The translations under genes and the position numbers were made by a program. Shown here in pieces: positions 55,191 to 63,809 of a stretch of DNA of 64,000 bases. How positions within the stretch are numbered: position 1 is the stretch's first letter; the number at the start of each line of letters is the position of its first letter. This DNA comes from Gemmatimonadaceae bacterium. Lineage in GTDB: Bacteria > Gemmatimonadota > Gemmatimonadetes > Gemmatimonadales > Gemmatimonadaceae. The notes beneath the pieces are model-generated. The model was not told where the DNA came from. It did no database searches and worked only from the letters and a program-made list of their open reading frames with translations. Where the stretch lies: contig JADZDM010000012.1 of NCBI GenBank assembly GCA_020851035.1, positions 1 to 64,000 of the forward strand, written 5' to 3'.

Positions 55191-56575
55191 TCGCTGAGGC
55201 CACCGCGCCCGTCGCGGCGCGCGCATCGGGACCGCCCGCGCCGCGCCTCAGGCTCCTCGGCCTCGTCTTCGTCCTCTACTTCACCGTCTCGGGTGGTGCC
55301 TTCACCCTCGAGACGCTGGTCGCGACCGTCGGGCCCGTCATCGCGCTCTCGGCGCTGATCGTGATCCCGGTCTTCTGGGCCATCCCGGAAGCGCTGCTGA
55401 TCGGTGAACTGGCCAGCATGCTCCCGGTCGAGGGCGGCTACTACCGCTGGGTGCAGCGCGCATTCGGCGACGGCTGGGGCTTCCAGAACGCGTGGTGCAC
55501 CTGGCTCTACTCGCTGGTCGAGATGTCGCTGTATCCGGCGATCGTCATCCAGTACCTCGGTGCGTTCGCACCGGGCCTCACGCGCGGCTGGATCGTGCTC
55601 GTGACGCTGGTGGTGATCTGGGTGCCCACGCTCCTCAACCTGCGCGGCGCCGTGCCGGTGGGACGGGTGTCGGTGCTCATCGGCATCCTCGTCCTCGCCT
55701 GCTTCGGCCTGCTGGCCCTGTTCGCGCTGCCGCGCATAACACATGCGCCATGGGCGACGCTCGGCCCGACGGAGCCCGTGCGATGGTCGTCGCTTGGGAC
55801 GGGGCTCAGCCTCGCGCTCTGGAACTGGATCGGCTGGGACAACGCCAGCACCGTCTGCGGTGAGATCGAGGATGCCGAGCGCACCTATCCCCGGGCGCTG
55901 GCGCTCGCCGTGCCGCTGGTGGCGCTGGGCTACCTCGTGCCGCTGCTGCCCGCGCTCGCCGCCGACGACTGGCGCACCTGGCGCGAGGGGGGATGGCCCG
56001 ACATCGCGCGGGCGGTCGCGGGGCCGGCCGGCCCGCCACTGGCCGTCGCGATCATCGTGCTCGCCATGCTCAGCGCCACGGCGATGTTCAACTCGCTGCT
56101 CCTCGCCTATTCACGCATCCCGCTGATCGTGGCGCGTGATGGACTGCTCCCGCGCTGGCTGGCGGTGACGGATACGCGTGGAGTTCCGCGGCGCTCCATC
56201 CTCCTCGCCTCGACGCTCTACAGCGGCATCGCACTGCTGCCGTTCTCCGAACTCATCTCGGCCGACGTGCTGCTCTACGCCGTGGCGCTCGCGCTGGAGT
56301 TCGCGGCACTGATCCGGCTCCGTCGCACCGAGCCGACACTGCGGGGGTCGTTCCGACTCCCCATCGGGCGCGGCGGACTGGTGCTCCTGGCGCTCTGCCC
56401 GATGGTGATCCTCGTCGGTGTCTCCGCGCTGGAGCTGCAGGCGGGGGAGTTCGGGGGGCGGGCCTTGCTGGTGGCTGCGGCGACCGCCGCGGCCGGCCCC
56501 CTCGTCTTCACCGCGCTCGCCCGGCGCCGGGAGCGGGGTCGGGCGACGTCGGCGGCACCCCCGTCGCGGGGGTGA
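55187..56575 (+). CDS. APC-superfamily amino-acid permease with a non-standard start codon
   Basis: A membrane transporter of about 462 residues with roughly 12 helices. The first helix holds the substrate-binding glycine motif of the family (TVSGGAFTLETLV). Inner repeats follow with LPVEGGYYRWVQRAFGD and the WIGWDNASTVCGEIEDAERTYP segment. The frame has no ATG, GTG or TTG before a GTG at 55361, which would remove helix 1 and cannot be the start. CTG at 55187, overlapping the previous stop as CTGA, or ATC at 55190 is the likely start. The 3' end overlaps the convergent DUF502 gene by 68 bases. The substrate is unknown. Confidence 0.78.
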   Translation: MIAEATAPVAARASGPPAPRLRLLGLVFVLYFTVSGGAFTLETLVATVGPVIALSALIVIPVFWAIPEALLIGELASMLPVEGGYYRWVQRAFGDGWGFQNAWCTWLYSLVEMSLYPAIVIQYLGAFAPGLTRGWIVLVTLVVIWVPTLLNLRGAVPVGRVSVLIGILVLACFGLLALFALPRITHAPWATLGPTEPVRWSSLGTGLSLALWNWIGWDNASTVCGEIEDAERTYPRALALAVPLVALGYLVPLLPALAADDWRTWREGGWPDIARAVAGPAGPPLAVAIIVLAMLSATAMFNSLLLAYSRIPLIVARDGLLPRWLAVTDTRGVPRRSILLASTLYSGIALLPFSELISADVLLYAVALALEFAALIRLRRTEPTLRGSFRLPIGRGGLVLLALCPMVILVGVSALELQAGEFGGRALLVAAATAAAGPLVFTALARRRERGRATSAAPPSRG

Positions 56576-57131
56576 ATCCGCTCCCGTTCGACTTCTCCGT
56601 CACGCCACCGGAGACGATGAACGTCATGAGTTCCGCGCTGCCGGCCTGCACCAGCGTCACGTGCTGCGACGGCACGAGCACGAGCTGGCCCGTGAAGGCG
56701 TAGCTGTGCGGCAGGTACACGGCGACATGGTCGGTGAGCCCGAACATCGACACGTCGCGCCGCGTCATGAAGCCGAGCGCCTTGGCCTCCGAGCCCGGGT
56801 AGAGCGTGACCATCACGGCCGTGTCGAAGCGCCTCTTGTCGCCGACGAACGCCTCGAAGAAGTCCTTCGCCGTGCCGTAGAGAAGGCGGATGAAGGGCAG
56901 CTTCTCGAGCACGCCATCGAGCAGGCCCACCAGCGAATCGGCGAGCACGTTCGAGCCCAGCGCGCCGACCAGCGTGATGAGGCCGATCGTGATGGCGAAG
57001 CCGACGCCGGGGATCGCCACCGGCACCCAGCTGTCGATGGCCGTGACGATCGAGTAGCAGACGTAGACCGTGAGCGCGAGCGGCGCCATGATCACGAGTC
57101 CGCGGAGGAAATAGCCAGCCAGGCGTCGCAT
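56508..57131 (-). CDS. DUF502 membrane protein
   Basis: A 207-residue protein of the DUF502 family: two membrane helices near the N terminus (YFLRGLVIMAPLALTVYV; FAITIGLITLVGALGSNV), then a soluble domain containing FIRLLYGTAKDFFEAF, the family hallmark, and a final disordered proline-rich tail. DUF502 proteins occur widely in bacteria and plants (LCV family) and are of unknown function. The last 22 codons are antisense to the permease 3' end. The ATG at 57131 begins at the first helix. Confidence 0.85.
   Translation of the reverse strand: MRRLAGYFLRGLVIMAPLALTVYVCYSIVTAIDSWVPVAIPGVGFAITIGLITLVGALGSNVLADSLVGLLDGVLEKLPFIRLLYGTAKDFFEAFVGDKRRFDTAVMVTLYPGSEAKALGFMTRRDVSMFGLTDHVAVYLPHSYAFTGQLVLVPSQHVTLVQAGSAELMTFIVSGGVTEKSNGSGFTPATGVPPTSPDPAPGAGRAR
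56556..56574. terminator. Hairpin inside the overlapping 3' ends of two convergent genes
   Basis: A perfect 8-bp inverted repeat (CACCCCCG and CGGGGGTG) with a TCG loop. It falls in the 68-base zone where the permease and DUF502 coding ends overlap, so it is coding on both strands and could serve as a shared terminator. Confidence 0.5.
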
Positions 57132-57221
57132 GCGCGGGGAGCAGGGGAAGGGCGTGCCGGCAGCGGCGCCCGCACCCGGACAAGGTACCCGGATCAGTTC
57201 CCGGTCCGTCGCGCGCCGGCC

Positions 57222-57683
57222 TCAGGGCAGGGCGAAGCGGACGGCAGGGGCGTTCCCCAGGCTCACCGGGACGGCGCGCAGCCGGAGGGACACCCCTCGC
57301 GGAAAGCGGGCCGCAGTGTCGCTGCGCACGAACGCCGTCTGGAACGGCTGCGAGGTGCCCGGAGCCACGTTGAACGGCGCCGCACAACTGGCGAGGTCGT
57401 CGAGCTGGCGCGCGTCGAGCACCACCCAGGTGCCGGAAGGCGTGAGGCTGTCGATGACGAGCTCGGGACGCAGGCAGCCGGCGCTGCGGAAGGTGCCGTC
57501 GGTGCGGTTCTCGATGATGGCAGCGACCTGGAGCTGCTGCGCCGTGGTGCCCACCGTCACCGCCGACGTGAGCCGCAGTCCCACGTCACTCGGCTCGAGG
57601 GACGACGAGCATGCGGCAGGCAGCAGCACGAGGCTGACGGCGATGGCCTGCGCAGTCCTGCGGCCGGGCTGGAAAGGTGTCAT
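57222..57683 (-). CDS. Small lipoprotein of unknown function
   Basis: A 153-residue exported protein with a lipoprotein signal (LLPAAC), so it is lipid-anchored to a membrane. The mature beta-rich domain has three further cysteines (SAGCLRPE, ASCAAP) that could pair. It recalls small immunoglobulin-like lipoproteins of this phylum but has no family I can name. It lies downstream of the Ser/Thr kinase gene on the same strand, with an 82-base gap. Confidence 0.68.
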   Translation of the reverse strand: MTPFQPGRRTAQAIAVSLVLLPAACSSSLEPSDVGLRLTSAVTVGTTAQQLQVAAIIENRTDGTFRSAGCLRPELVIDSLTPSGTWVVLDARQLDDLASCAAPFNVAPGTSQPFQTAFVRSDTAARFPRGVSLRLRAVPVSLGNAPAVRFALP

Positions 57684-57753
57684 GCGAGTGCTCCGCGCCT
57701 CTTCGGTGAACGACTGGCCCGCGATCCGTCGTCGATCGCAAGGTACCGTCCCG

Positions 57754-57769
57754 GTGACCGCTCGGTCAC
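57754..57769 (-). terminator. Short hairpin at the end of the kinase gene
   Basis: A 6-bp inverted repeat (GTGACC and GGTCAC) with a GCTC loop overlaps the stop codon of the Ser/Thr kinase gene. It is too short for confidence. Confidence 0.3.
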
Positions 57770-59658
57770 GTCACGACGGTGACGACGGCGGCGAGCATCG
57801 CCGCATCGTCGCCATCACGGCGATTCGCCGAGGCGGGTGCCGGGAGCTCACCGAACAGCGCCTGGCTCTCGAAGCTCTGCTGCAGCGCCAGGAGCATCGT
57901 GTCGAGCTCCTCCTGCCCCTTGTGCATCGCCTTCCGCAGGATGGCGCGGTAGCCGTACATGGCGCCGACGCCGACGAGGCCGCCGATGGCCAGCGCGGGC
58001 AGGGATGCCAGCGCGAGGCCGCCCAGCACCTTGGTGCCGATGCCGATGGCGGCGCCGAAAAACCCGCCGCCGCTCCCGATTGCCGACCAGGTGATCGCCT
58101 TCAGCTGCTTGCGATAGCCGGCGCGGAGGTCCCCGGTCACGACCACCTCGCACTCCGGCGCCGCGGCGGTGCCGCGCGCCTTCAGCGTCACGTTCAGCAC
58201 GCCGATCTCGAGCTGCGCGCACCGGTACATCAGCGCGCCGTTGCGGCTGAAACCACCGCTGCCCACGCGGCCGTCCGACATGGCCTGATACAGGTTCGGC
58301 ACGTCGAAGCGCAGGATGCCGCCGTCCAGCGGGTGGCCGTTCACCGTCTCCCGCACCTTGAGATGGAACGGTGTGGCGGTGAACACCCGCCCGATCAGCT
58401 GCAGGGCGACCTTCGGTGACACCCGCAGTGTGCGTGACGCGCTGATGCTCCGGTCGCTGGTGCCGAACATCAGCGTCAGGCGACGCTCGTCGCGGTCGCT
58501 GAGCGCGGCGACGGCCACCGCACCGTGGCTCGCGGCCGCGGTGCGTTCCGCCAGCGCGATGGCGACGAACTGCCGCGAGATCCCCGCCTCGACCGCGGCC
58601 GCCTCGACGTCGCGGACCCGGTACGTGTCGGTCGGCACGGTCGCCGACCCGTCCGCCGGGGCGGCGAGGTGCACGCTCTTCTCCATCCGCCGCGCGGCCT
58701 CCGCCTGCAGCTGGGCCGCGCGCTGCCAGACGGCGGCGGCATCACGTTCCGAGATGACCTCACCGCCGGTCGCGGCTACCGCTCCGCGCTCGGCCGTCAC
58801 CACCTCGTCCAGCGCCTTGCCGAGGGCATCCGCCAGCGCTTCCGCGCTGTCCCACCGGCTCCCCGGTTCCTTCGCGAGGCACTTGTCGATCACCGCTGCG
58901 ATGGGACCAGGCACCATCGGCGACACGCTGCGAAGCGAGGGTGCGGCCTTGGTCACGTGCGACACCAGCACCGCATTGGGCGACCCCTCGAAGGGCAGCC
59001 GGTTGCTCAGTGCGTGGAATCCCACCACCCCCAGCGAGTAGACGTCGCTGCGTGCGTCCAGCGGGTCGTCGCTCGCCTGCTCGGGGCTCATGTAGAACAC
59101 CGTGCCGAGCACGCTGCCGTCGGCAGTCAGCCGCGCCTCGGCGGTGCGCAGGTCGCGCGCGATGCCGAAGTCCGTCACCATCGCACGCCCGGTGTCACGC
59201 TCGATCATGATGTTGTCGGGCTTCACGTCGCGATGGATCACGCCGCGGGCGTGCGCGTAGGCGAGGGCCCACGCCGTCTCGCGGAGCAGGCGCACCACGT
59301 CGGCCACCGGCAGGGCACCGCGTTCGCGGATGCGGTCGCCGAGCGACTCGCCCTCGACGAACCCCATGCTGAACCAGACCTGCCCGTTCGCCTCGTCGGC
59401 GCGGTGCACCGGCACGATGTGCGGATGGCTGAGCTTCGCCGCCGTGCGGGCCTCCCGCAGGAAGCGCTCGCGTGTCGCATCGCTGGCCGTGCCGGTGAGC
59501 AACACCTTGATCGCGACGAGGCGGTCGAGCAGGCGGTCGCGAGCGAGCCAGACCGAGCCCATCCCGCCCTGGCCCAACGGGCGCACGATGTCGAACGCCG
59601 TGCGAACGGCGTCGGGGATCGTCGGATCGGCAGGCTGGGGTGCGGGGAGGCTGGTCAT
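57766..59658 (-). CDS. Membrane-anchored Hanks-type Ser/Thr protein kinase
   Basis: A 630-residue eukaryotic-like kinase. The kinase domain (about 23-285) is complete: GQGGMGSVW nucleotide loop, AIKVLL lysine, HRDVKPDN catalytic loop, DFG and a MSPEQ activation-segment end. A long helical region follows (to about 360), then a beta-rich extracytoplasmic-like segment without a signal. Near residues 530-570 is a strongly hydrophobic glycine-rich stretch (GGGFFGAAIGIGTKVLGGLALA) that is probably membrane-embedded, and a polar tail with QEELDTMLLALQQSF. The targets are unknown. It is the largest regulatory protein of this end of the window and is divergent from the flavoprotein gene. Confidence 0.9.
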   Translation of the reverse strand: MTSLPAPQPADPTIPDAVRTAFDIVRPLGQGGMGSVWLARDRLLDRLVAIKVLLTGTASDATRERFLREARTAAKLSHPHIVPVHRADEANGQVWFSMGFVEGESLGDRIRERGALPVADVVRLLRETAWALAYAHARGVIHRDVKPDNIMIERDTGRAMVTDFGIARDLRTAEARLTADGSVLGTVFYMSPEQASDDPLDARSDVYSLGVVGFHALSNRLPFEGSPNAVLVSHVTKAAPSLRSVSPMVPGPIAAVIDKCLAKEPGSRWDSAEALADALGKALDEVVTAERGAVAATGGEVISERDAAAVWQRAAQLQAEAARRMEKSVHLAAPADGSATVPTDTYRVRDVEAAAVEAGISRQFVAIALAERTAAASHGAVAVAALSDRDERRLTLMFGTSDRSISASRTLRVSPKVALQLIGRVFTATPFHLKVRETVNGHPLDGGILRFDVPNLYQAMSDGRVGSGGFSRNGALMYRCAQLEIGVLNVTLKARGTAAAPECEVVVTGDLRAGYRKQLKAITWSAIGSGGGFFGAAIGIGTKVLGGLALASLPALAIGGLVGVGAMYGYRAILRKAMHKGQEELDTMLLALQQSFESQALFGELPAPASANRRDGDDAAMLAAVVTVVT

Positions 59659-59751
59659 CAGGTGCTGTCGTCAGGACGGGAAACGGGAGCGCGTGGTTTC
59701 GCCCGGGCTGTCGCGGCCGTGGGAAATCTCGCACGATTCCCCGGTGGCGGG

Positions 59752-60966
59752 ATGGCGTGCGTAGACTCCAGCCATGCCAGCCGCCGCATCCTCCCTCGCC
59801 CGCCGGTGCGTCGCCTGAGCCGCCGCCACCTCGTGCTGGCCGGTGCCGGCCATGCCCAGCTCGACCTGCTCGCCGCCCTGTCGCACGGCGTTCCCGACGG
59901 CTGGGACGTGACGCTGGTGACCCCGCAGCCGGCGTTCCACTACAGCGGGATGCTGCCGGCGGTCATCGCGGGCCTGGAGCCGGCGTCCGCGGCCGAGATC
60001 CCGGTGGGCGCGATCGCACGGGCGGCGGGCATCTCGGTTGCCGTCGACGCGGTTGCGGCCCTCGATGCCCGGTCGCGGAGCCTCACGCTGCGGGGCGGGC
60101 GCACGATCGGCTACGACATCCTGTCACTCGACGTCGGCAGCGTGCCGGCCGGCCTGGATGTGCCGGGAGTGCCGGCGCACGCCCACCCGGTGCGACCGTT
60201 CGTGCAGGCGCTCGCACTGATGGCCCGGATCGACGAGCGGATCCGTGAGACGACACATGGCGCTGCCCTCGCGATGACGGTGGTGGGTGGCGGCGCCGCG
60301 GGTGTGGAGATCGCCTTCGCGATCCGCGCGCGGGTGATGCGTGCCGGGCGCCTGCCCCGCATCACCATCGTCGATGCGGGCGCCGGCGGCGGTCTCCCGC
60401 TGCCGGGCTTCGCGACGGCAGCGCGCGAGCGTGCCGCGCTGGCCCTGTCCCATCGTGGGATCAGCGTCCGCGCCGCCCGTGTGCTGCGCGTGCATCCCGG
60501 GTCGATCGAGGTCGATGTGGATGGCCGGGAGGAGACACTCGCCACCTGTGCCACGGCCTGGGTCACCGGGCCCGCTGCGCACCCCTGGCTCGGCGCGAGC
60601 GGACTGCCGTGCGACGCCGGCGGCTATCCGCTCGCATCGCGCACGCTGCAGCTCGACGGGGACGGCACCGCCTGGGGCGGGGGGGATTGTGTCACGCTGC
60701 GCGATGCCGGTCGCACGGCGCGCGCCGGTGTCTACGCGGTGCGGATGGCACCCGTGCTGGCGGCGAACGTGCTCGCGACCATGCGCGGCGACACGGCGCG
60801 GGTGCACTTCGCGCCGCAGCCGGACTTCCTCGCGCTGCTGAGCACCGGCGACGGCTGTGCGCTGCTCCGATGGCACGGCGTCGCGCTCGAGTCGCGGTGG
60901 GCGCAGCGGCTCAAGACCCGGATCGACACCAGCTACCTGCAACGCTACCGCGCGCTGCCCACCTGA
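59752..60966 (+). CDS. Pyridine nucleotide-disulfide oxidoreductase, TIGR03169 type
   Basis: A 404-residue FAD/NAD-dependent oxidoreductase. The N-terminal FAD motif is LVLAGAGHAQLDLL; the TIGR03169 signature YSGMLPAVIAG and the DILSLDVGS segment are clear. The second nucleotide site is MTVVGGGAAGVEIA, and the FAD end motif is WGGGDCV. In this family the enzyme often stands next to or is fused with selenide-water dikinase (SelD) and may reduce a selenium compound. No selD lies in the window. The ATG at 59752 or a GTG at 59806 can start it; I keep the ATG because a GGTGG-like site precedes it. Confidence 0.8.
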   Translation: MACVDSSHASRRILPRPPVRRLSRRHLVLAGAGHAQLDLLAALSHGVPDGWDVTLVTPQPAFHYSGMLPAVIAGLEPASAAEIPVGAIARAAGISVAVDAVAALDARSRSLTLRGGRTIGYDILSLDVGSVPAGLDVPGVPAHAHPVRPFVQALALMARIDERIRETTHGAALAMTVVGGGAAGVEIAFAIRARVMRAGRLPRITIVDAGAGGGLPLPGFATAARERAALALSHRGISVRAARVLRVHPGSIEVDVDGREETLATCATAWVTGPAAHPWLGASGLPCDAGGYPLASRTLQLDGDGTAWGGGDCVTLRDAGRTARAGVYAVRMAPVLAANVLATMRGDTARVHFAPQPDFLALLSTGDGCALLRWHGVALESRWAQRLKTRIDTSYLQRYRALPT

Positions 60967-61028
60967 GCCCGCAGGTGGCGAGGCGCCAAGCATACCCCCG
61001 CCTCCCGGCATGCCCTAGAATTCCGCCC

Positions 61029-62993
61029 ATGACAACCCTGCCGCTTCCGACGCCCGCCGCGCCCGGCGCCATCACGCCGTGGACCATCGACGACGCCCGT
61101 GCCCTCTACAACGTGGAGGGGTGGGGCAGCGGCTACTTCGACATCAACGCCAAGGGGCACGTGGTCGTCCGGCCGGACCGCGAGCACCCCGATCGCGAGG
61201 TGGACCTCTTCGAGCTGGCGCAGGACCTCGAGGCGCAGGGGGTCGCCATGCCCGTGCTGCTCCGATTCTCCGACCTGCTGCGCTCGCGCGTGCACCAGCT
61301 CAGCGAGGAGTTCGAGGCGTCGATCAAGGAGTACGGGTACACCGGCAAGTACACCACCGTCTTCCCGATCAAGGTCAACCAGCAGCGCCACGTCGTGGAG
61401 GAGATCCACGAGTTCGGCCAGCCGTACGGCGTCGGCCTCGAGTGCGGCTCCAAGCCCGAGCTGCAGGCCGTCATCGCGCTCACCGACAAGACCGACCACC
61501 TGATCGTCTGCAACGGCTACAAGGACCACGAGTTCATGCGGCTGGCCCTCATCAGCCAGAAGCTGGGGCACCGGGTGTTCATCGTGCTGGAGCAGCTCTC
61601 CGAGCTCGACGTGCTCCTCGAGGTGGCCGATGAGCTGGGCGTCGTCCCGACCGCCGGCGTGCGCATCAAGCTCGCCTCGGCCGGATTCGGGCGCTGGGCG
61701 CAGAGCGGCGGCGAGAAGAGCAAGTTCGGCCTCAACGTCGCGCAGCTCGTCAAGCTGATCGACAAGCTGAAGGCGCTGGGCCGGCTCGACATCCTCAAGC
61801 TCATCCACTTCCACCTCGGCAGCCAGATCCCCGACATCCGCTACATCAAGGCGGGGTTGCAGGAGGTCGCGCGCTTCTACGTGGAGCTGCGCCGCATGGG
61901 TGTGGACGTCACCTACGTGGACGTGGGCGGTGGCCTGGGCGTGGACTACGACGGCACCAACAGCACCGCCGAGGCGAGCGTCAACTACACCCCGCAGGAG
62001 TACGCCAACGACGTGGTCTACACCATCGCCGAGGCCTGTCGCGAGCACGAGCTGCCGATGCCGAACCTCATCAGCGAGAGCGGGCGCGCCCTCACCGCGC
62101 ACCACGCGCTGATGCTGGTGAAGGTCATCGACGTCGAGACGAACACCGTGCCGATGATGCCGGAGCTCACCGACGACGACCACACGCTGCTCCACGAAAT
62201 GCTCGAGGACTGGCACACCGTGCACAGCGGCCAGGAGCTCAAGCCGCGCAAGGTGCGCGAGATCGCGCACGACGCCAGCTTCGACAAGGACCGCGCCCGG
62301 CAGTACTTCAGCGCCGACGCCCTCGACCTGCGCTCCCTCGCGATCGCCGAGCAGCTCCACCTCGGGATCATGAACGGGCTGCAGCGCCTCGTCCGCGACG
62401 ACACCGAGGAGTTCGAGGACATCCTCGCCGAGGTGGAGGCCGCGCTCACCGACCGCTACTTCTGCAACTTCTCGCTGTTCCAGTCGCTCCCCGACCACTG
62501 GGCCATCGACCAGCTCTTCCCGGTGATGCCCGTGCACCGCCTCGACGAGCGCCCCGACCGCATGGGCACGCTGCAGGACGTCACCTGCGATTCCGACGGC
62601 AAGATCGACCGCTTCGTCGGCGACCGGAACGGCCGGCCGAGCCTCGAGCTGCACGTGCCGCGGGACGACGACGACTACGTGCTCGGCATCTTCCTCACCG
62701 GTGCCTACCAGGAGATCCTCGGCGACCTCCACAACCTGTTCGGCGACACCAACGCCGTGCACGTGAAGCTGGCAGAGGACGGGCGCTACGTGGTCAGCGA
62801 CATCGTGCACGGCGATACCGTCACCGAGGTCCTCAACTACGTGCAGTTCCACGCCCCGAACCTGCTTGCGACCTTCCGCCGCAAGGTCCAGAATGCCAGC
62901 GGCATCACTCGCACCGAGGCCAATGCCTTCATCGCGGACTACATCGCGGGCCTCGAGGGCTACACCTATCTCGAGGGGGAGGCAGCGCGATGA
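61029..62993 (+). CDS. speA: Biosynthetic arginine decarboxylase SpeA
   Basis: A PLP-dependent fold III decarboxylase of 654 residues that converts arginine to agmatine, the first step of polyamine synthesis. The PLP lysine is in VFPIKVNQQRHV near residue 115; HFHLGSQI, the DVGGGLGVDYDG phosphate-binding loop and NLISESGRALTAHHA follow in the family order. The C-terminal CDSDGKIDRF holds the catalytic Cys and Asp of the partner site. The ATG at 61029 matches the family N terminus. The stop overlaps the Yip1-family gene as ATGA. Confidence 0.95.
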   Translation: MTTLPLPTPAAPGAITPWTIDDARALYNVEGWGSGYFDINAKGHVVVRPDREHPDREVDLFELAQDLEAQGVAMPVLLRFSDLLRSRVHQLSEEFEASIKEYGYTGKYTTVFPIKVNQQRHVVEEIHEFGQPYGVGLECGSKPELQAVIALTDKTDHLIVCNGYKDHEFMRLALISQKLGHRVFIVLEQLSELDVLLEVADELGVVPTAGVRIKLASAGFGRWAQSGGEKSKFGLNVAQLVKLIDKLKALGRLDILKLIHFHLGSQIPDIRYIKAGLQEVARFYVELRRMGVDVTYVDVGGGLGVDYDGTNSTAEASVNYTPQEYANDVVYTIAEACREHELPMPNLISESGRALTAHHALMLVKVIDVETNTVPMMPELTDDDHTLLHEMLEDWHTVHSGQELKPRKVREIAHDASFDKDRARQYFSADALDLRSLAIAEQLHLGIMNGLQRLVRDDTEEFEDILAEVEAALTDRYFCNFSLFQSLPDHWAIDQLFPVMPVHRLDERPDRMGTLQDVTCDSDGKIDRFVGDRNGRPSLELHVPRDDDDYVLGIFLTGAYQEILGDLHNLFGDTNAVHVKLAEDGRYVVSDIVHGDTVTEVLNYVQFHAPNLLATFRRKVQNASGITRTEANAFIADYIAGLEGYTYLEGEAAR

Positions 62994-63724
62994 GCGACCC
63001 GGTCCCGATGGACACGCAGCCGGTGCAGGCGGCGCCCGCGAACGCCGGCTCCTGGGAGGACGCGCTCGACATCTTCTACGCGCCACGACAGGTCTTCGAG
63101 CGGCGCCGCGACGGGAAGTACTGGATCCCCCTGCTCATCCTGTGCGCCGTCTCGGTGGCGATCTACTTCCTGTCGATCCAGTTCAACGAGGCGGTGGCGG
63201 ACGCGGAGTTCTCGCGTGCGATGGCCGAGCAGGCAGCCAAGGGCGGGCAGAAGATGACGGCGGAGCAGGTCGCGGCCGCCAAGGCGTTCGCCGGCAAGTT
63301 CAAGGCGCTCGTCGTCTACATCCTGCCGGTCATGCTGGTCATCTCGGCGTGGGTGTCCGGCGTGATCATCATGCTCCTCGGGAACATGATGGGTGGGAAG
63401 CTGAACTTCGCGCAGGGGGTGACGGTCGGCGTGCTGGCCAACTTCCCGGAGGTGCTGGGGCGTGCCGTGGTCGGGGTGCAGGGCCTGTTCCTCGACACCG
63501 CCACGGTCACCAGCAAGTACGCCTTCGCCACCAGCGTGGCGCGGTTCATGTCCGCCGATGCGAACAAGTTCCTGCTCAAGCTCGGGGCGCTGGCCGACCC
63601 GTTCGTGATCTGGAGCTCGGTGCTCGTCGGGATCGGCGTCTTCGTGATCGGCCGGGTCGAGAAGGAGAAGGCCGCCGTGCTCGCGATCATCCACGCCATC
63701 GGGTACGCCATCATCGCCCGCTGA
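62990..63724 (+). CDS. Yip1-family integral membrane protein
   Basis: A 244-residue membrane protein of the Yip1/YIF1 fold: after a polar N terminus of about 45 residues come five hydrophobic helices (about 46-60, 105-133, 140-166, 195-222, 228-244). The pattern is typical of bacterial Yip1 proteins, whose function is unknown. GGGGGAGG lies seven bases before the ATG, which overlaps the speA stop as ATGA, so the two are translationally coupled. The functional link to arginine decarboxylation is unexplained. Confidence 0.8.
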   Translation: MSDPVPMDTQPVQAAPANAGSWEDALDIFYAPRQVFERRRDGKYWIPLLILCAVSVAIYFLSIQFNEAVADAEFSRAMAEQAAKGGQKMTAEQVAAAKAFAGKFKALVVYILPVMLVISAWVSGVIIMLLGNMMGGKLNFAQGVTVGVLANFPEVLGRAVVGVQGLFLDTATVTSKYAFATSVARFMSADANKFLLKLGALADPFVIWSSVLVGIGVFVIGRVEKEKAAVLAIIHAIGYAIIAR

Positions 63725-63746
63725 GCCACGCTGGCACCCGCATGCG

Positions 63747-63782
63747 ACGATCCCCCGTCAGGCGCGCCTGACGGGGGATCGT
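63747..63782. terminator. Strong bidirectional terminator
   Basis: A perfect 16-bp inverted repeat (ACGATCCCCCGTCAGG and CCTGACGGGGGATCGT) with a CGCG centre, between the Yip1-family gene and the convergent superoxide dismutase gene. It is the longest perfect stem in the window. Confidence 0.8.
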
Positions 63783-63809
63783 GTCGTTCACGAAGCAGGG
63801 GGGGACGGC

